64,000 bases of DNA from Ktedonobacteria bacterium (lineage in GTDB: Bacteria > Chloroflexota > Ktedonobacteria > Ktedonobacterales > JACDGC01), in the NCBI GenBank assembly GCA_027459785.1, contig DAIDGU010000065.1:1-64000 (forward strand), given 5' to 3'. A program made the position numbers and the translations under genes. Positions 24,589 through 32,139 of the stretch are shown here, one piece after another. Each line of letters begins with the position of its first letter. Positions within the stretch are counted from its first letter, which is position 1. The notes below the pieces were generated by a model that was not told where the DNA came from, ran no database searches, and worked only from the letters and a program-made list of their open reading frames with translations.

Positions 24589-26937
24589 ATGGCTGAGCAT
24601 TTGCCGGAAGGCGCGACAGACCAGCAAGCGAACCACACGAAATATATCGGGGAACGCCGGCCACGGGTTGAGGATGTTCCGCTGCTGATCGGCGCGGGGG
24701 CGTATGCCAGCGACCTGTGCTTCCCCGGCATGGCCACGCTGGCCCTCGTGCGCAGCCCGCATCCCCACGCGCGCATCACGCGCATCAACACCGCGCCGGC
24801 CCTGGCGGTGCCAGGCGTGATCGCCGCGTTCGCCGCCCAGGATCTGCCGGAGATCCTGAAGCCGCTGCCCGGTTCGCCGCGCACGCCTGAGGCGCACTTC
24901 GTCACGCCGACGCCGCTGGCGGCGGAGGTGGTGCGCTTCGTCGGCGAGCCGGTCGCCGTGGTCGTCGCGGAAAACGCTTATGCCGCTGAGGATGGCGCGG
25001 CTGCGGTCGTGGTGGAGTATGCGCAGTTGCCGGCGGTGGTGGGTGTGGATCAAGATCCGGCGACGACGCCGGTGTTGCATGCGGGCTGGCCCTCGAACGT
25101 GGCGGAGACGATCCACATCACTGCCGGGGATGGGGCCGCCGCGCTGGCCCGCGCGCCGGTCGTCGTCACGGAGACGCTCACCTTGGGGCGCGTCAGCGCG
25201 CAGCCGATGGAGCCACGGGCGGTCGTCGCTGTGTACGATGCCGCGACGGCGCAGTTGACGGTGTATCTGGCGACGCAGTCGGTCAATCTGGCGCACAACG
25301 GCCTGGCACAGATGCTCGGCATGCCGAAGGAGCGCATCCGCGTGATCGTGCCGAATATCGGCGGCGCGTTCGGCGTGAAGACGCGCATGTATGGCGAGGA
25401 GACGCTGGCGGCGTACCTGGCGATGCGCCTGGGGCGACCGATGCGCTGGGTGGGCGACCGGCGCGAGGAGTTCACGGCCACGAACCAGGCGCGGGCGCAG
25501 GTGCATCACGCGCGGATGGGTCTCGACACGGCGGGCCACATCCTCGCCTTCGTCGATGACTTCCAGCAAGATGCCGGTGCCTATAACATCACCGCGAGCG
25601 GTCCGGCGCTCAACGCCGCCATCACGGCGCACGGCCCGTATCGCATCCCACACCTGGCGATGACCGGCACGATCATCCTGACGAACACGACGCCGACGGG
25701 ACCGTACCGGGGGGCCGGCAGACCGGAGGGCGCGTATGTGGTGGAGCGCATGCTGGACCGCGCCGCCGCCACGCTGGGCATCGACCGCGTGGAGCTACGC
25801 CGGCGCAACCTGATCGGTCCAGACGAAATGCCTTTCGACACCGGGATGAAGCGCGAGAAGAACCCGATCATCTTCGATACCGGCGACTATCCGGCTGGCC
25901 TGGCACAGGTGGTGCAGGCTATCGGCTACGCGGGCTTCGGGGAGCGCCAGGCGGCGGCCCGCGCACGCGGCGTCTATCTGGGCATCGGCGTGGCGCAGTG
26001 CCTGGAGATGTCCGGCATCGGCCAGGGCGATAGCGCGCGGGTGCGTATCGATCCGCAGGGCGCAGTGTGGGTGTGGACGGCGGTCGCGCAGATGGGCCAG
26101 GGTCATCCCACCGCCTATGCCCAGATCGCGGCGGAACGGCTGGGGGTGGCCATTGAGCGCGTGCAGGTGATCGAAGGCGATTCGCAGGCGCAGGTGGCGG
26201 GGAGCGGCAGCTTCGCCAGCCGCTCGACCGTAGCGGCGGGCAATGCCATCGCCGCCGCGGCCACGCAGGTGCGCCAGCGCCTTTTCGCCGCCGCCGCCGA
26301 TCACCTGGGGGTCCAGCCGGAGGAACTTGTCTGGCAGGGAGCCGCTATCGTGGTGCGCGCCAACCCCGCCCGGCACGTCGCCTATCAAGAGATCGTGGCG
26401 GCGGCGGGCGCGGACGGCATGGAGGCGATGGCCGATAGCCAGGGAACGCCGACCTTTGGCTATCAGGGGCAAGGTGTGATCGTCGCCGTGGACCCCGACC
26501 TCCTGACGGTGCAGATCGAGGACTACGTTATCTGCCATGATGGCGGCATCATCGTGAATCCCTTGCTCGCTGACGGCCAGACCATCGGCGCGGCGGTGCA
26601 GGGCTTGGGCAACGCGCTCAGCGAAGAGATGTCTTACACGGCCACCGGCCACCCGCGCACCACCTCGCTGCACACCTACATCCTGCCGGGCAGCACCGAC
26701 ACGCCGGATTATCGGCTCTACGAGCAGCACTTTCCCGCGCGCACCAATCCTGAAGGCTTTCGGGGGCTGGCGGAGGGTGGCACGATTCCATCCTTACCGG
26801 TGCTGGCGCAAGCGGTCGAAGATGCCCTCGCGCCCTTCGGCGTGCGCTTGAACGCGCTGCCCTTGACGCCGCAGCGCCTCCACGAAGCCTTGCTGCGGGC
26901 GACGCCACCGTCCGCGCCGGAAGGAGGTGACGCATGA
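24589..26937 (+). CDS. molybdenum hydroxylase large subunit (xanthine dehydrogenase/CoxL family)
   Basis: Predicted 782-aa molybdopterin-cytosine-dinucleotide-binding subunit of an aerobic hydroxylase. ATG at 24589 follows GGGAGG by 6 nt. N-terminal domain from YIGERRPRVEDVPLL; molybdopterin-binding segments include IGGAFGVKTRMYGEE, the active-site loop GPYRGAGRPEGAYVVERMLD, GQGHPTAYAQIAAE and C-terminal GLAEGGTIPSLPVL with the catalytic-type Glu. The loop reads PYRGAGR, not the AYRCSFR of true (form I) CO dehydrogenase, so this is a form II-like or other aldehyde/xanthine hydroxylase. It overlaps the FAD subunit gene by 4 nt. Confidence 0.93.
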   Translation: MAEHLPEGATDQQANHTKYIGERRPRVEDVPLLIGAGAYASDLCFPGMATLALVRSPHPHARITRINTAPALAVPGVIAAFAAQDLPEILKPLPGSPRTPEAHFVTPTPLAAEVVRFVGEPVAVVVAENAYAAEDGAAAVVVEYAQLPAVVGVDQDPATTPVLHAGWPSNVAETIHITAGDGAAALARAPVVVTETLTLGRVSAQPMEPRAVVAVYDAATAQLTVYLATQSVNLAHNGLAQMLGMPKERIRVIVPNIGGAFGVKTRMYGEETLAAYLAMRLGRPMRWVGDRREEFTATNQARAQVHHARMGLDTAGHILAFVDDFQQDAGAYNITASGPALNAAITAHGPYRIPHLAMTGTIILTNTTPTGPYRGAGRPEGAYVVERMLDRAAATLGIDRVELRRRNLIGPDEMPFDTGMKREKNPIIFDTGDYPAGLAQVVQAIGYAGFGERQAAARARGVYLGIGVAQCLEMSGIGQGDSARVRIDPQGAVWVWTAVAQMGQGHPTAYAQIAAERLGVAIERVQVIEGDSQAQVAGSGSFASRSTVAAGNAIAAAATQVRQRLFAAAADHLGVQPEELVWQGAAIVVRANPARHVAYQEIVAAAGADGMEAMADSQGTPTFGYQGQGVIVAVDPDLLTVQIEDYVICHDGGIIVNPLLADGQTIGAAVQGLGNALSEEMSYTATGHPRTTSLHTYILPGSTDTPDYRLYEQHFPARTNPEGFRGLAEGGTIPSLPVLAQAVEDALAPFGVRLNALPLTPQRLHEALLRATPPSAPEGGDA

Positions 26938-27830
26938 AGCCCCGTGCCTTCGCGTATTGCGCCCCGCGCACGCTGGATGAAGCGCTGGCGCTGCTCGCGG
27001 AACATGGATCGGCAGCCCGCCCGCTCGCCGGGGGCCAGAGCCTCGTCCAGCAGATGAACCAGCGCGAGGTCAGCCCGGCGGTGATCGTGGACCTCAATCG
27101 CGTGGCCGAACTCGATTATCTGCGCGCCACGGCGGATGGGCTGCTTGCGGTCGGCGCGATGACGCGCCAGCAACGCCTGGTGGACGCCGCCGAGGTGCGG
27201 TCGGTGAATCCGGCGCTGACGGCGGCGGCGCGAGCCGTCGCTTTCCCTGCCGTGCGCAGCCGTGGCACGCTCGGCGGCAGCGTGGCGAACGCGGAGCCGG
27301 GAGCGCAATTGCCGCTGCTGCTGACGGTACTTGACGCGCATGCGACCATCGCCCGCCAGGGCGGGCGGCGCACCATGCCCGTCGCCGCGCTCATCACGGG
27401 CGCGCGAACGACCGCGCTCGCGGCGGACGAACTGGTGATCGAGCTGGCCGTGCCGCCGCTCGGCCCGACCACCGGCTTCGCCCTCGGCGAGTTTCGCCGG
27501 GGCCACAGCGGTCCGCCGCTCGTCGCCGTGGCGGCGGTGATCGAACTGGACGCCGCCGGAGGTGTCAGCGCGGCCCGGCTGGGCGTGACGGGCGCGAGCG
27601 CGGTGCCACTGCGCCTGCACGCGGCGGAGAGCCGCTTGATCGGGGAGGTGGTAACACCCGATCGGCTGGCTGAAGTGGCGGAATTGGCTGTGGCCCAGGT
27701 CGGGACGGGCGATGGCGTGCTGGCCGATGGGGCGCTACGCCGCCGGGCGGCGCGCGCATTGCTGGCACGGGCGCTGGCGGAAAGCATGGCCCACGCGCGA
27801 CAGCGTGGCGGCACGGAGGAGCAGATATGA
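26934..27830 (+). CDS. molybdenum hydroxylase FAD subunit (CoxM type)
   Basis: Predicted 298-aa flavoprotein passing electrons from the iron-sulfur subunit. The FAD-binding motifs are AGGQSLVQQM near residue 31 and RGTLGGSVANAEPGAQLP near residue 103, followed by the C-terminal CO-dehydrogenase-flavoprotein domain (about 185-285). The start overlaps the large subunit stop (ATGA), and its own stop overlaps the next gene in the same way, so the three subunits are coupled. Large-medium-small gene order. Confidence 0.93.
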   Translation: MKPRAFAYCAPRTLDEALALLAEHGSAARPLAGGQSLVQQMNQREVSPAVIVDLNRVAELDYLRATADGLLAVGAMTRQQRLVDAAEVRSVNPALTAAARAVAFPAVRSRGTLGGSVANAEPGAQLPLLLTVLDAHATIARQGGRRTMPVAALITGARTTALAADELVIELAVPPLGPTTGFALGEFRRGHSGPPLVAVAAVIELDAAGGVSAARLGVTGASAVPLRLHAAESRLIGEVVTPDRLAEVAELAVAQVGTGDGVLADGALRRRAARALLARALAESMAHARQRGGTEEQI

Positions 27831-28417
27831 GCAGTGCAGAGATCGCGCTATTCGACATCGAGATCGACGTGAATGGCCAGCGAATGACGGCGCGCGTGGA
27901 GCCGCGCTGGTTGCTGGCGGATGTGTTACGCGACCAACTAGGCTTGCTGGGGACGCATGTCGCCTGCGGCTATGGGACGTGCGGTGCCTGTACGGTACAC
28001 CTGAATGGCGAGCCAGTACGCGCCTGCCTGCTCTTCGCCATCCAAACGGACGGCCAGCGCGTGACAACCGTCGAGGGGCTGGGAGACGCTGCGCACCTGC
28101 ATCCCCTGCAACGCGCCTTTCAGCAGGAACATGGCCTGCAATGCGGCTTTTGCACGCCCGGCTTCCTGATGACGGCGGAACACTTCCTGCGCACGACCCC
28201 GCACCCTACCCGTGCGGCGATCCGCCAGGCGCTCGTCGGCAACCTCTGCCGTTGCACCGGCTATCAGTTCATCGTCAATGCTGTGGCCCGTGCCGCGACG
28301 GAGCTGGCGGCATCCGCCGCCGATGCGCCGCTTGCAGAGCCACAGGATGGCGTGGGGAGCGGGGAACGAGGCGGCCCCACCCCCGGCCCCTCCCCATCTG
28401 CGGATGAAGAGGGGTGA
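27827..28417 (+). CDS. molybdenum hydroxylase [2Fe-2S] subunit (CoxS type)
   Basis: Predicted 196-aa protein with two [2Fe-2S] clusters. The plant-ferredoxin-like N-terminal cluster uses the Cys of CGYGTCGACTVHLNG and a later VRAC; the C-terminal cluster uses CGFCTPGF and CRCTGYQF. It carries electrons from the Mo site to FAD. Typical subunits end soon after CRCTGY; here about 45 residues follow, and the last 15 (GGPTPGPSPSADEEG) are encoded by repeat R4, so the end was altered by repeat insertion. Confidence 0.92.
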   Translation: MSSAEIALFDIEIDVNGQRMTARVEPRWLLADVLRDQLGLLGTHVACGYGTCGACTVHLNGEPVRACLLFAIQTDGQRVTTVEGLGDAAHLHPLQRAFQQEHGLQCGFCTPGFLMTAEHFLRTTPHPTRAAIRQALVGNLCRCTGYQFIVNAVARAATELAASAADAPLAEPQDGVGSGERGGPTPGPSPSADEEG

Positions 28418-28447
28418 TCAGACGTGGGGCGGACATTCCTGTCCGCC
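28373..28447. repeat. R4 repeat, 75-bp copy overlapping a gene end
   Basis: Runs from GGCCCCACCCCCGGCCCCTC to a palindromic GGCGGACATTCCTGTCCGCC. Nearly identical to 55488-55562, and its end matches 10261-10287. The first 45 bp encode the C-terminus of the iron-sulfur subunit. Confidence 0.85.
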
Positions 28448-28450
28448 GCC

Positions 28451-28490
28451 CGTTCGTACACGCCCGTTCGTACACGATTGTTCGTACACG
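28451..28490. repeat. short direct repeats GTTCGTACACG x3
   Basis: Three copies of GTTCGTACACG at 28452, 28466 and 28480, period 14 bp, directly after repeat R4. Confidence 0.75.
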
Positions 28491-28512
28491 ATTGCGTTTA
28501 TTGGGCATACCC

Positions 28513-28557
28513 GATGTCGGAACATGGAACACTAATGATGTCAGAAAATGTAACACT
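28513..28557. mobile_element. possible insertion-sequence end remnant
   Basis: Two direct 21-bp copies (28513-28533, 28537-28557), each of form GATGTCNGAANATGNAACACT, 18 of 21 bases identical, 24-bp period. Tandem terminal motifs of this kind resemble the transposase-binding ends of insertion sequences. No transposase gene is nearby, so at most a solo end remains. The second copy stops 2 nt before the oxidoreductase stop codon. Confidence 0.35.
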
Positions 28558-28559
28558 GC

Positions 28560-29540
28560 TCAGGTGGTGACGACGAGCTTGCCGCTCGCGGTCCCCGCTT
28601 CCATCGCGGTGTGCGCCGCGACGATCTGATCGAAGGGGTAGACATGATCGATGGGGACGACTGCGGTGCCAGCGGCGACAGCGTCGATAAAGGCTTGCAG
28701 CACCTGTGGGGGCAGGTCTGTGGCATCGCCGCCGTAGGCGGTCAGGCGGACGCCACGTGGGATGTAATCAACCGGATAGAATTCGTGTACAATCCATTGA
28801 TTTGACAGCATTCCGGTGAAGCACACGACACCGTGCAGCCGCGTCGCGCGCAACGTATCCGGCAGCGTCGGGGTGCCGACGAGTTCGAGCGCGGTATCGA
28901 CGCCTTCGGGGACAATCGCGTGTACCTGCCGGGCTACATCGCCGTCATCGATCAGCACGTGATTTACGCCGATGTTGGTCAGGGCGGCGGCTTTAGCCGA
29001 GTTGCGCGTGGTGGCGAAGACGGTCATGTGCCGCTGTTTGGCGAGGACGGCGGTCGCCATGCCGACGGAGGAAGTGCCGCCACGGATGAGGATGGATTGG
29101 CCGGGCTGCGCGTCCAGCCCGACGGTCAGCGAGCCGTAGGATGTTTGGAGCATCTCAGGGAGAGCGCCGAGGGTGGCCCAGTCGAGGTTACTTGCAAAGG
29201 CGATGACCTGCGTGGCCGGGACACAGGTGTATTCTGCATAGCCGCCGTCAAACGTGCGACCCATGCCACCCATCATGGCGACGACCTGTTGGCCGATGGG
29301 GAACTCGCCTCCCGGACATGCGGTCACCACTCCGGTAGCTTCGATCCCCAGTACGCGGGGGAAGGTGACGCCCTCCGCCAGGCCGAGGCGTGTATGAAGT
29401 TCGGAGCGATTGAGGCCGAACGCCTTGACCTGGATGAGTACCCATCCTGGCGCGGGAGTGGGGATCGGCAGTTCACGGATGGAAAGCGCCGTGGGCGGAC
29501 CGGGCGCGTCGAGCACGATGGCACGCATAGTGGCGGGCAT
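28560..29540 (-). CDS. zinc-type alcohol dehydrogenase-like / quinone oxidoreductase
   Basis: Predicted 326-aa MDR-superfamily NAD(P)H-dependent reductase. GroES-like N-terminal domain (MRAIVLD, LIQVKAFGLNRSELHTRLG, VLGIEATGVV), then a Rossmann domain with ILIRGGTSSVGMATAVLA. The zinc-ligand Cys cluster of classical alcohol dehydrogenases is absent, so it is a quinone-oxidoreductase (QOR)-type enzyme. AAAGGA precedes ATG 29540 by 8 nt. The MarR gene ends directly at this start (TAA-ATG), so they form one operon, probably controlled by that MarR for electrophile or quinone stress. Confidence 0.88.
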   Translation of the reverse strand: MPATMRAIVLDAPGPPTALSIRELPIPTPAPGWVLIQVKAFGLNRSELHTRLGLAEGVTFPRVLGIEATGVVTACPGGEFPIGQQVVAMMGGMGRTFDGGYAEYTCVPATQVIAFASNLDWATLGALPEMLQTSYGSLTVGLDAQPGQSILIRGGTSSVGMATAVLAKQRHMTVFATTRNSAKAAALTNIGVNHVLIDDGDVARQVHAIVPEGVDTALELVGTPTLPDTLRATRLHGVVCFTGMLSNQWIVHEFYPVDYIPRGVRLTAYGGDATDLPPQVLQAFIDAVAAGTAVVPIDHVYPFDQIVAAHTAMEAGTASGKLVVTT

Positions 29541-29993
29541 TTACGTTGTCCTTTCGGTCGAGGGTGGGTAGTGGCCGGCAACGCGGAGCCGCGCGATGGT
29601 GGCGCTGAACTGCTGAAGTTCAGTTGCGGAAAGCACTGCACCCAGGCGGAGTTCGAGTTCGGCCTCGAAGGCGGTGGTGGCGTTGCGCAGCAGACACTTG
29701 CCCACTGGCGTGAGTTCGATGAGCGATGAACGCCGGTCGTCGGGGTTGGCGCGACGTTGGCAGAAGCCCGCTGCTTCGATGCGATCAACCAGCTTGCTGG
29801 TGCCGCCGATGGTGATGGCCAGTTCGGATGCGATATCAAAGACCCGGCATGCTGCGTGGCGGTCGATAATCTGCATTGGCTCGAACCAACTGAGCGGCAA
29901 GTCGTAGTCAGCGCGCAGACGCGCCTCCACGGCATCCCACAACTCGGTCTCCAAACGGATCAAATTGCTGAACAGGAGTTTAAGGTCGATCAC
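29541..29993 (-). CDS. MarR-family transcriptional regulator
   Basis: Predicted 150-aa winged-helix repressor, GTG start at 29993 after AGGTGA. Dimerisation helices at both ends, recognition region around VFDIASELAITIGGTSKLVDRIEAAG (residues about 52-77) and wing RRANPDDRRSSLIELTPVG. It lies immediately upstream of the oxidoreductase and divergent from the SnoaL-like gene. The palindromic sites at 30023-30040 and 30081-30106 between them, and a third before the DJ-1 gene, are the likely operators. A Cys (RHAACRVF) and a second (GFCQRR) could serve redox sensing, which is speculation. Confidence 0.88.
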   Translation of the reverse strand: MIDLKLLFSNLIRLETELWDAVEARLRADYDLPLSWFEPMQIIDRHAACRVFDIASELAITIGGTSKLVDRIEAAGFCQRRANPDDRRSSLIELTPVGKCLLRNATTAFEAELELRLGAVLSATELQQFSATIARLRVAGHYPPSTERTT

Positions 29994-30022
29994 GATTCAC
30001 CTAAACAGATATCAGATAGCGA

Positions 30023-30040
30023 TGCATTCCTTGGAATGTA
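30023..30040. promoter_or_regulatory. MarR operator 1
   Basis: TGCATTCC-TT-GGAATGTA, core CATTCC-N2-GGAATG palindrome. It lies just downstream of a minus-strand extended -10 (TGG-TACACT, 30046-30054) reading toward the marR gene. Confidence 0.65.
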
Positions 30041-30070
30041 CTAGCAGTGTACCACAGACCTCTGCACGTG

Positions 30071-30106
30071 TGCTATAGTGAAAGTACATTCCACGGAATG
30101 TACTTT
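30071..30106 (+). promoter_or_regulatory. promoter and MarR operator 2
   Basis: Extended -10 TGC-TATAGT (30071-30079) followed by a perfect 12-bp-arm palindrome AAAGTACATTCC-AC-GGAATGTACTTT (30081-30106). The palindrome covers the expected start of transcription for the SnoaL-like gene. Confidence 0.75.
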
Positions 30107-30127
30107 ACGATGCAAGGAGCAACCTTC

Positions 30128-30508
30128 ATGCGTGACGAGGATGAAATCCGCGATCTACTCAAGACCTACGAACGCTCGTTGAACACAAGTGATGCCACGC
30201 TTGCGGTGGCATGCTACACGCGCGACGGCGTTTTCATGCCGACGACGTTGCCGACAGCGGCAGGTGATGGATTGCAGGAGGCGTACGAACAGACTTTCGC
30301 AAAGATCCAACTGAACGTAACCTTCACCATCGCTGAACTGGTCGTTGCCAGTGATGCGGTCGCCTATGCGCTCACGCGCAGCAATGGCACCCAGATGATC
30401 CACGCGACGGGGACCGTCAGCGCCGAATCCAACCGCGAGATGTTTATCTTCAGTCGGGAGGACGGGGCCTGGAAGATCGCGCGCTACATGTTCAACAAGT
30501 CTGAGTGA
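30128..30508 (+). CDS. SnoaL-like / DUF4440-type protein
   Basis: Predicted 126-aa protein with NTF2-like fold: helix EIRDLLKTYERSLNTSDATLAVACYTRDGVFMP (residues 4-36 region) and C-terminal strands ending WKIARYMFNKSE. ATG at 30128 has AAGGAG 8 nt upstream. The family includes ketosteroid-isomerase-like and unknown proteins. It is divergent from the marR-oxidoreductase operon and has the best palindromic operator of the locus at its promoter, so it is probably MarR-controlled and may act on the same kind of compound. Confidence 0.78.
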   Translation: MRDEDEIRDLLKTYERSLNTSDATLAVACYTRDGVFMPTTLPTAAGDGLQEAYEQTFAKIQLNVTFTIAELVVASDAVAYALTRSNGTQMIHATGTVSAESNREMFIFSREDGAWKIARYMFNKSE

Positions 30509-30547
30509 TGATTTTGCAGGAGGCTCATCATCTCTAAAGTCACCTTA

Positions 30548-30572
30548 GATGTGGAGCGAGTCACTCCACATC
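30548..30572. terminator. candidate bidirectional terminator hairpin
   Basis: GATGTGGAG-N7-CTCCACATC, perfect 9-bp arms, between convergent genes; the loop contains the nucleotidyltransferase stop codon. T-runs are poor on both sides. Confidence 0.4.
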
Positions 30573-31343
30573 GAAAGATCCTGATTCTTTTAACCGCTCG
30601 CGTATCGCGTCTTTCATTGCCGTGTTTACTTCGTAATGGGCTGCTAAGAACTCAAGAATCGCTTGGGCGGATGCGCTGTTACGGGAATATCCTTGTATCC
30701 ATTGTGCTACCTCATCCTTAAGTGAAGGAAAGCGTTGCTCCCAACGTCGTTCCAGTACAAAGGTATCGACGGCAATAGAGGACGACACAGCATCTCGCGC
30801 GACGAGTTCTAGCAGGCAAGTGACGGCGTATCCTTGGATAAAGCGTGTGGCTGACAATAGCTCCCCGCGTTGTACTCTGCCCAATCCGATATAGAGATTG
30901 GTGAGCGCTTCATTTATGAGCCAGTTTGCATCGTGTTCTTCTGAGGACGCTTGTGGTTTCGGTGGGAAAGCTAGGTTTTGTGTTATCTGTTCGCTCTGCC
31001 ACACCATGCGCCCGGCTGCGTAGGGAATACGCGCTAACTCTGCAAGTTCAAATACGGCAAATTCGCAAAACACATCGTCAGCGTAAAGGACTTTATAGCC
31101 ATCCTCAGTGTTACGAAAAGTAAAGGCGACAGGGGATATATTCCCTAACCAGTCAAGATTAGCGAGATAACTGTACTTGTATCCCGGTTCGACAATGACA
31201 AAGAAATCGAGGTCAGAATAGGCATCGAGTCGTTGTAATTCTAGGCCAACCGAGCCTAAGCCGATTAAGGCCAAGGCATGACCACTTAAGGCAATATTCC
31301 GCCCAATGGCATCGAGTCGTTCAAGTAACAAGGTCGGTGTCAT
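30561..31343 (-). CDS. nucleotidyltransferase-fold protein, A+T-richer than neighbours
   Basis: Predicted 260-aa Pol-beta-superfamily protein. Residues 28-49 (GLGSVGLELQRLDAYSDLDFFV) carry the GS and Asp44/Asp46 metal-binding pattern; a third acidic residue may be in VFCEFAVFE near 94. The helical C-terminal half resembles that of aminoglycoside/lincosamide nucleotidyltransferases, so antibiotic modification is possible, but the substrate is not deducible. AGGAG is 7 nt before the ATG, and the gene has its own promoter (31387-31415). The DNA is visibly less GC-rich than the flanks, suggesting horizontal acquisition. Confidence 0.75.
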   Translation of the reverse strand: MTPTLLLERLDAIGRNIALSGHALALIGLGSVGLELQRLDAYSDLDFFVIVEPGYKYSYLANLDWLGNISPVAFTFRNTEDGYKVLYADDVFCEFAVFELAELARIPYAAGRMVWQSEQITQNLAFPPKPQASSEEHDANWLINEALTNLYIGLGRVQRGELLSATRFIQGYAVTCLLELVARDAVSSSIAVDTFVLERRWEQRFPSLKDEVAQWIQGYSRNSASAQAILEFLAAHYEVNTAMKDAIRERLKESGSFDVE

Positions 31344-31386
31344 TCTTAAACTCCTACAGAAATCTAGGAGGTTTGTCCCGTGCTGA

Positions 31387-31415
31387 ATCCTACCACGATG
31401 TCCGGTTCTTGTCTA
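31387..31415 (-). promoter_or_regulatory. promoter of nucleotidyltransferase gene
   Basis: On the minus strand TAGACA (31410-31415), 17-nt spacer, TAGGAT (31387-31392), preceded by TGG as an extended -10 element. A leader of about 35 nt follows, with a small inverted repeat CTCCTA/TAGGAG at the ribosome site. Confidence 0.55.
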
Positions 31416-31424
31416 TTAGCGGGT

Positions 31425-32096
31425 TCATGCGGAGGTTTTCGTGCGCTGGGGATCGCGCGGTGGCAAGCGCTCGTAGCCGGTGATGGCCCACACGATCCAC
31501 AAACCGAAGCATAGGGCGATGCTCACGTACGCATTCCAGTATATTGCTATGGCCATTGCTGCCAGGTAGATCGGGAATCCAGTGAGGTAGCTGCGCGTCA
31601 GGCCGTCCACGCGCGCCTGGGGGATGTGGGGATGCAGGAGACGGCGCTCATGCGCGATTGATCGCCAGAGCAGGATGTAGGCGATGTTGCCGACGGCAAA
31701 CCCGCCCGCATACACCGCGCAGGCCACCGGCGCGGCGGGCGTGCTGAGATAGCGGGCAACCAGGGCCGTCAGGAACGGCACAATTGTCACCATCAACAGC
31801 AGAAACCCATTGGCAAACATGAACAGGGTATCGAGTTGCCGCACCAGCCTGAAAATCGTGTGATGATTGATCCACATAATCAGAATCGTGCCGAAACTGG
31901 TCACGAAGGCCAGATATTCTGTCCACTCCTGCCCCAGCGCCGCAGTCAACGCGCGCGATGTCGGCGTCCGCAACTCCGGCACGACCAGATTGAGGACGAG
32001 CAGCGTGATCGCCACCGCGAAGACACCGTCACTGAAAGATTCCAGCCGTCCCGTCTCCTTCTCCGTGGATGTCTTCTGGCTCTCGCTTGCTACCAT
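31425..32096 (-). CDS. TMEM175-family (DUF1211) potassium channel-like protein
   Basis: Predicted 223-aa membrane protein with six spans. The family signature RLESFSDGVFAVAITLLVL begins at residue 17, with the FSD triad at residues 21-23 that stabilises the pore in bacterial TMEM175. WINHHTIF follows in span three. Bacterial members form potassium-conducting tetramers in the inner membrane. ATG at 32096 is chosen because the upstream reading is a shadow of the next gene. No partner is apparent. Confidence 0.88.
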   Translation of the reverse strand: MVASESQKTSTEKETGRLESFSDGVFAVAITLLVLNLVVPELRTPTSRALTAALGQEWTEYLAFVTSFGTILIMWINHHTIFRLVRQLDTLFMFANGFLLLMVTIVPFLTALVARYLSTPAAPVACAVYAGGFAVGNIAYILLWRSIAHERRLLHPHIPQARVDGLTRSYLTGFPIYLAAMAIAIYWNAYVSIALCFGLWIVWAITGYERLPPRDPQRTKTSA

Positions 32097-32139
32097 AACC
32101 CTGCTACCACCTTTGCAATCGCTTTTCAACGCATGCCGC

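Noticed and set aside
24589..28417. True CO dehydrogenase operon
   Set aside because: The active-site loop is PYRGAGR, not AYRCSFR, and no accessory cox genes are present.
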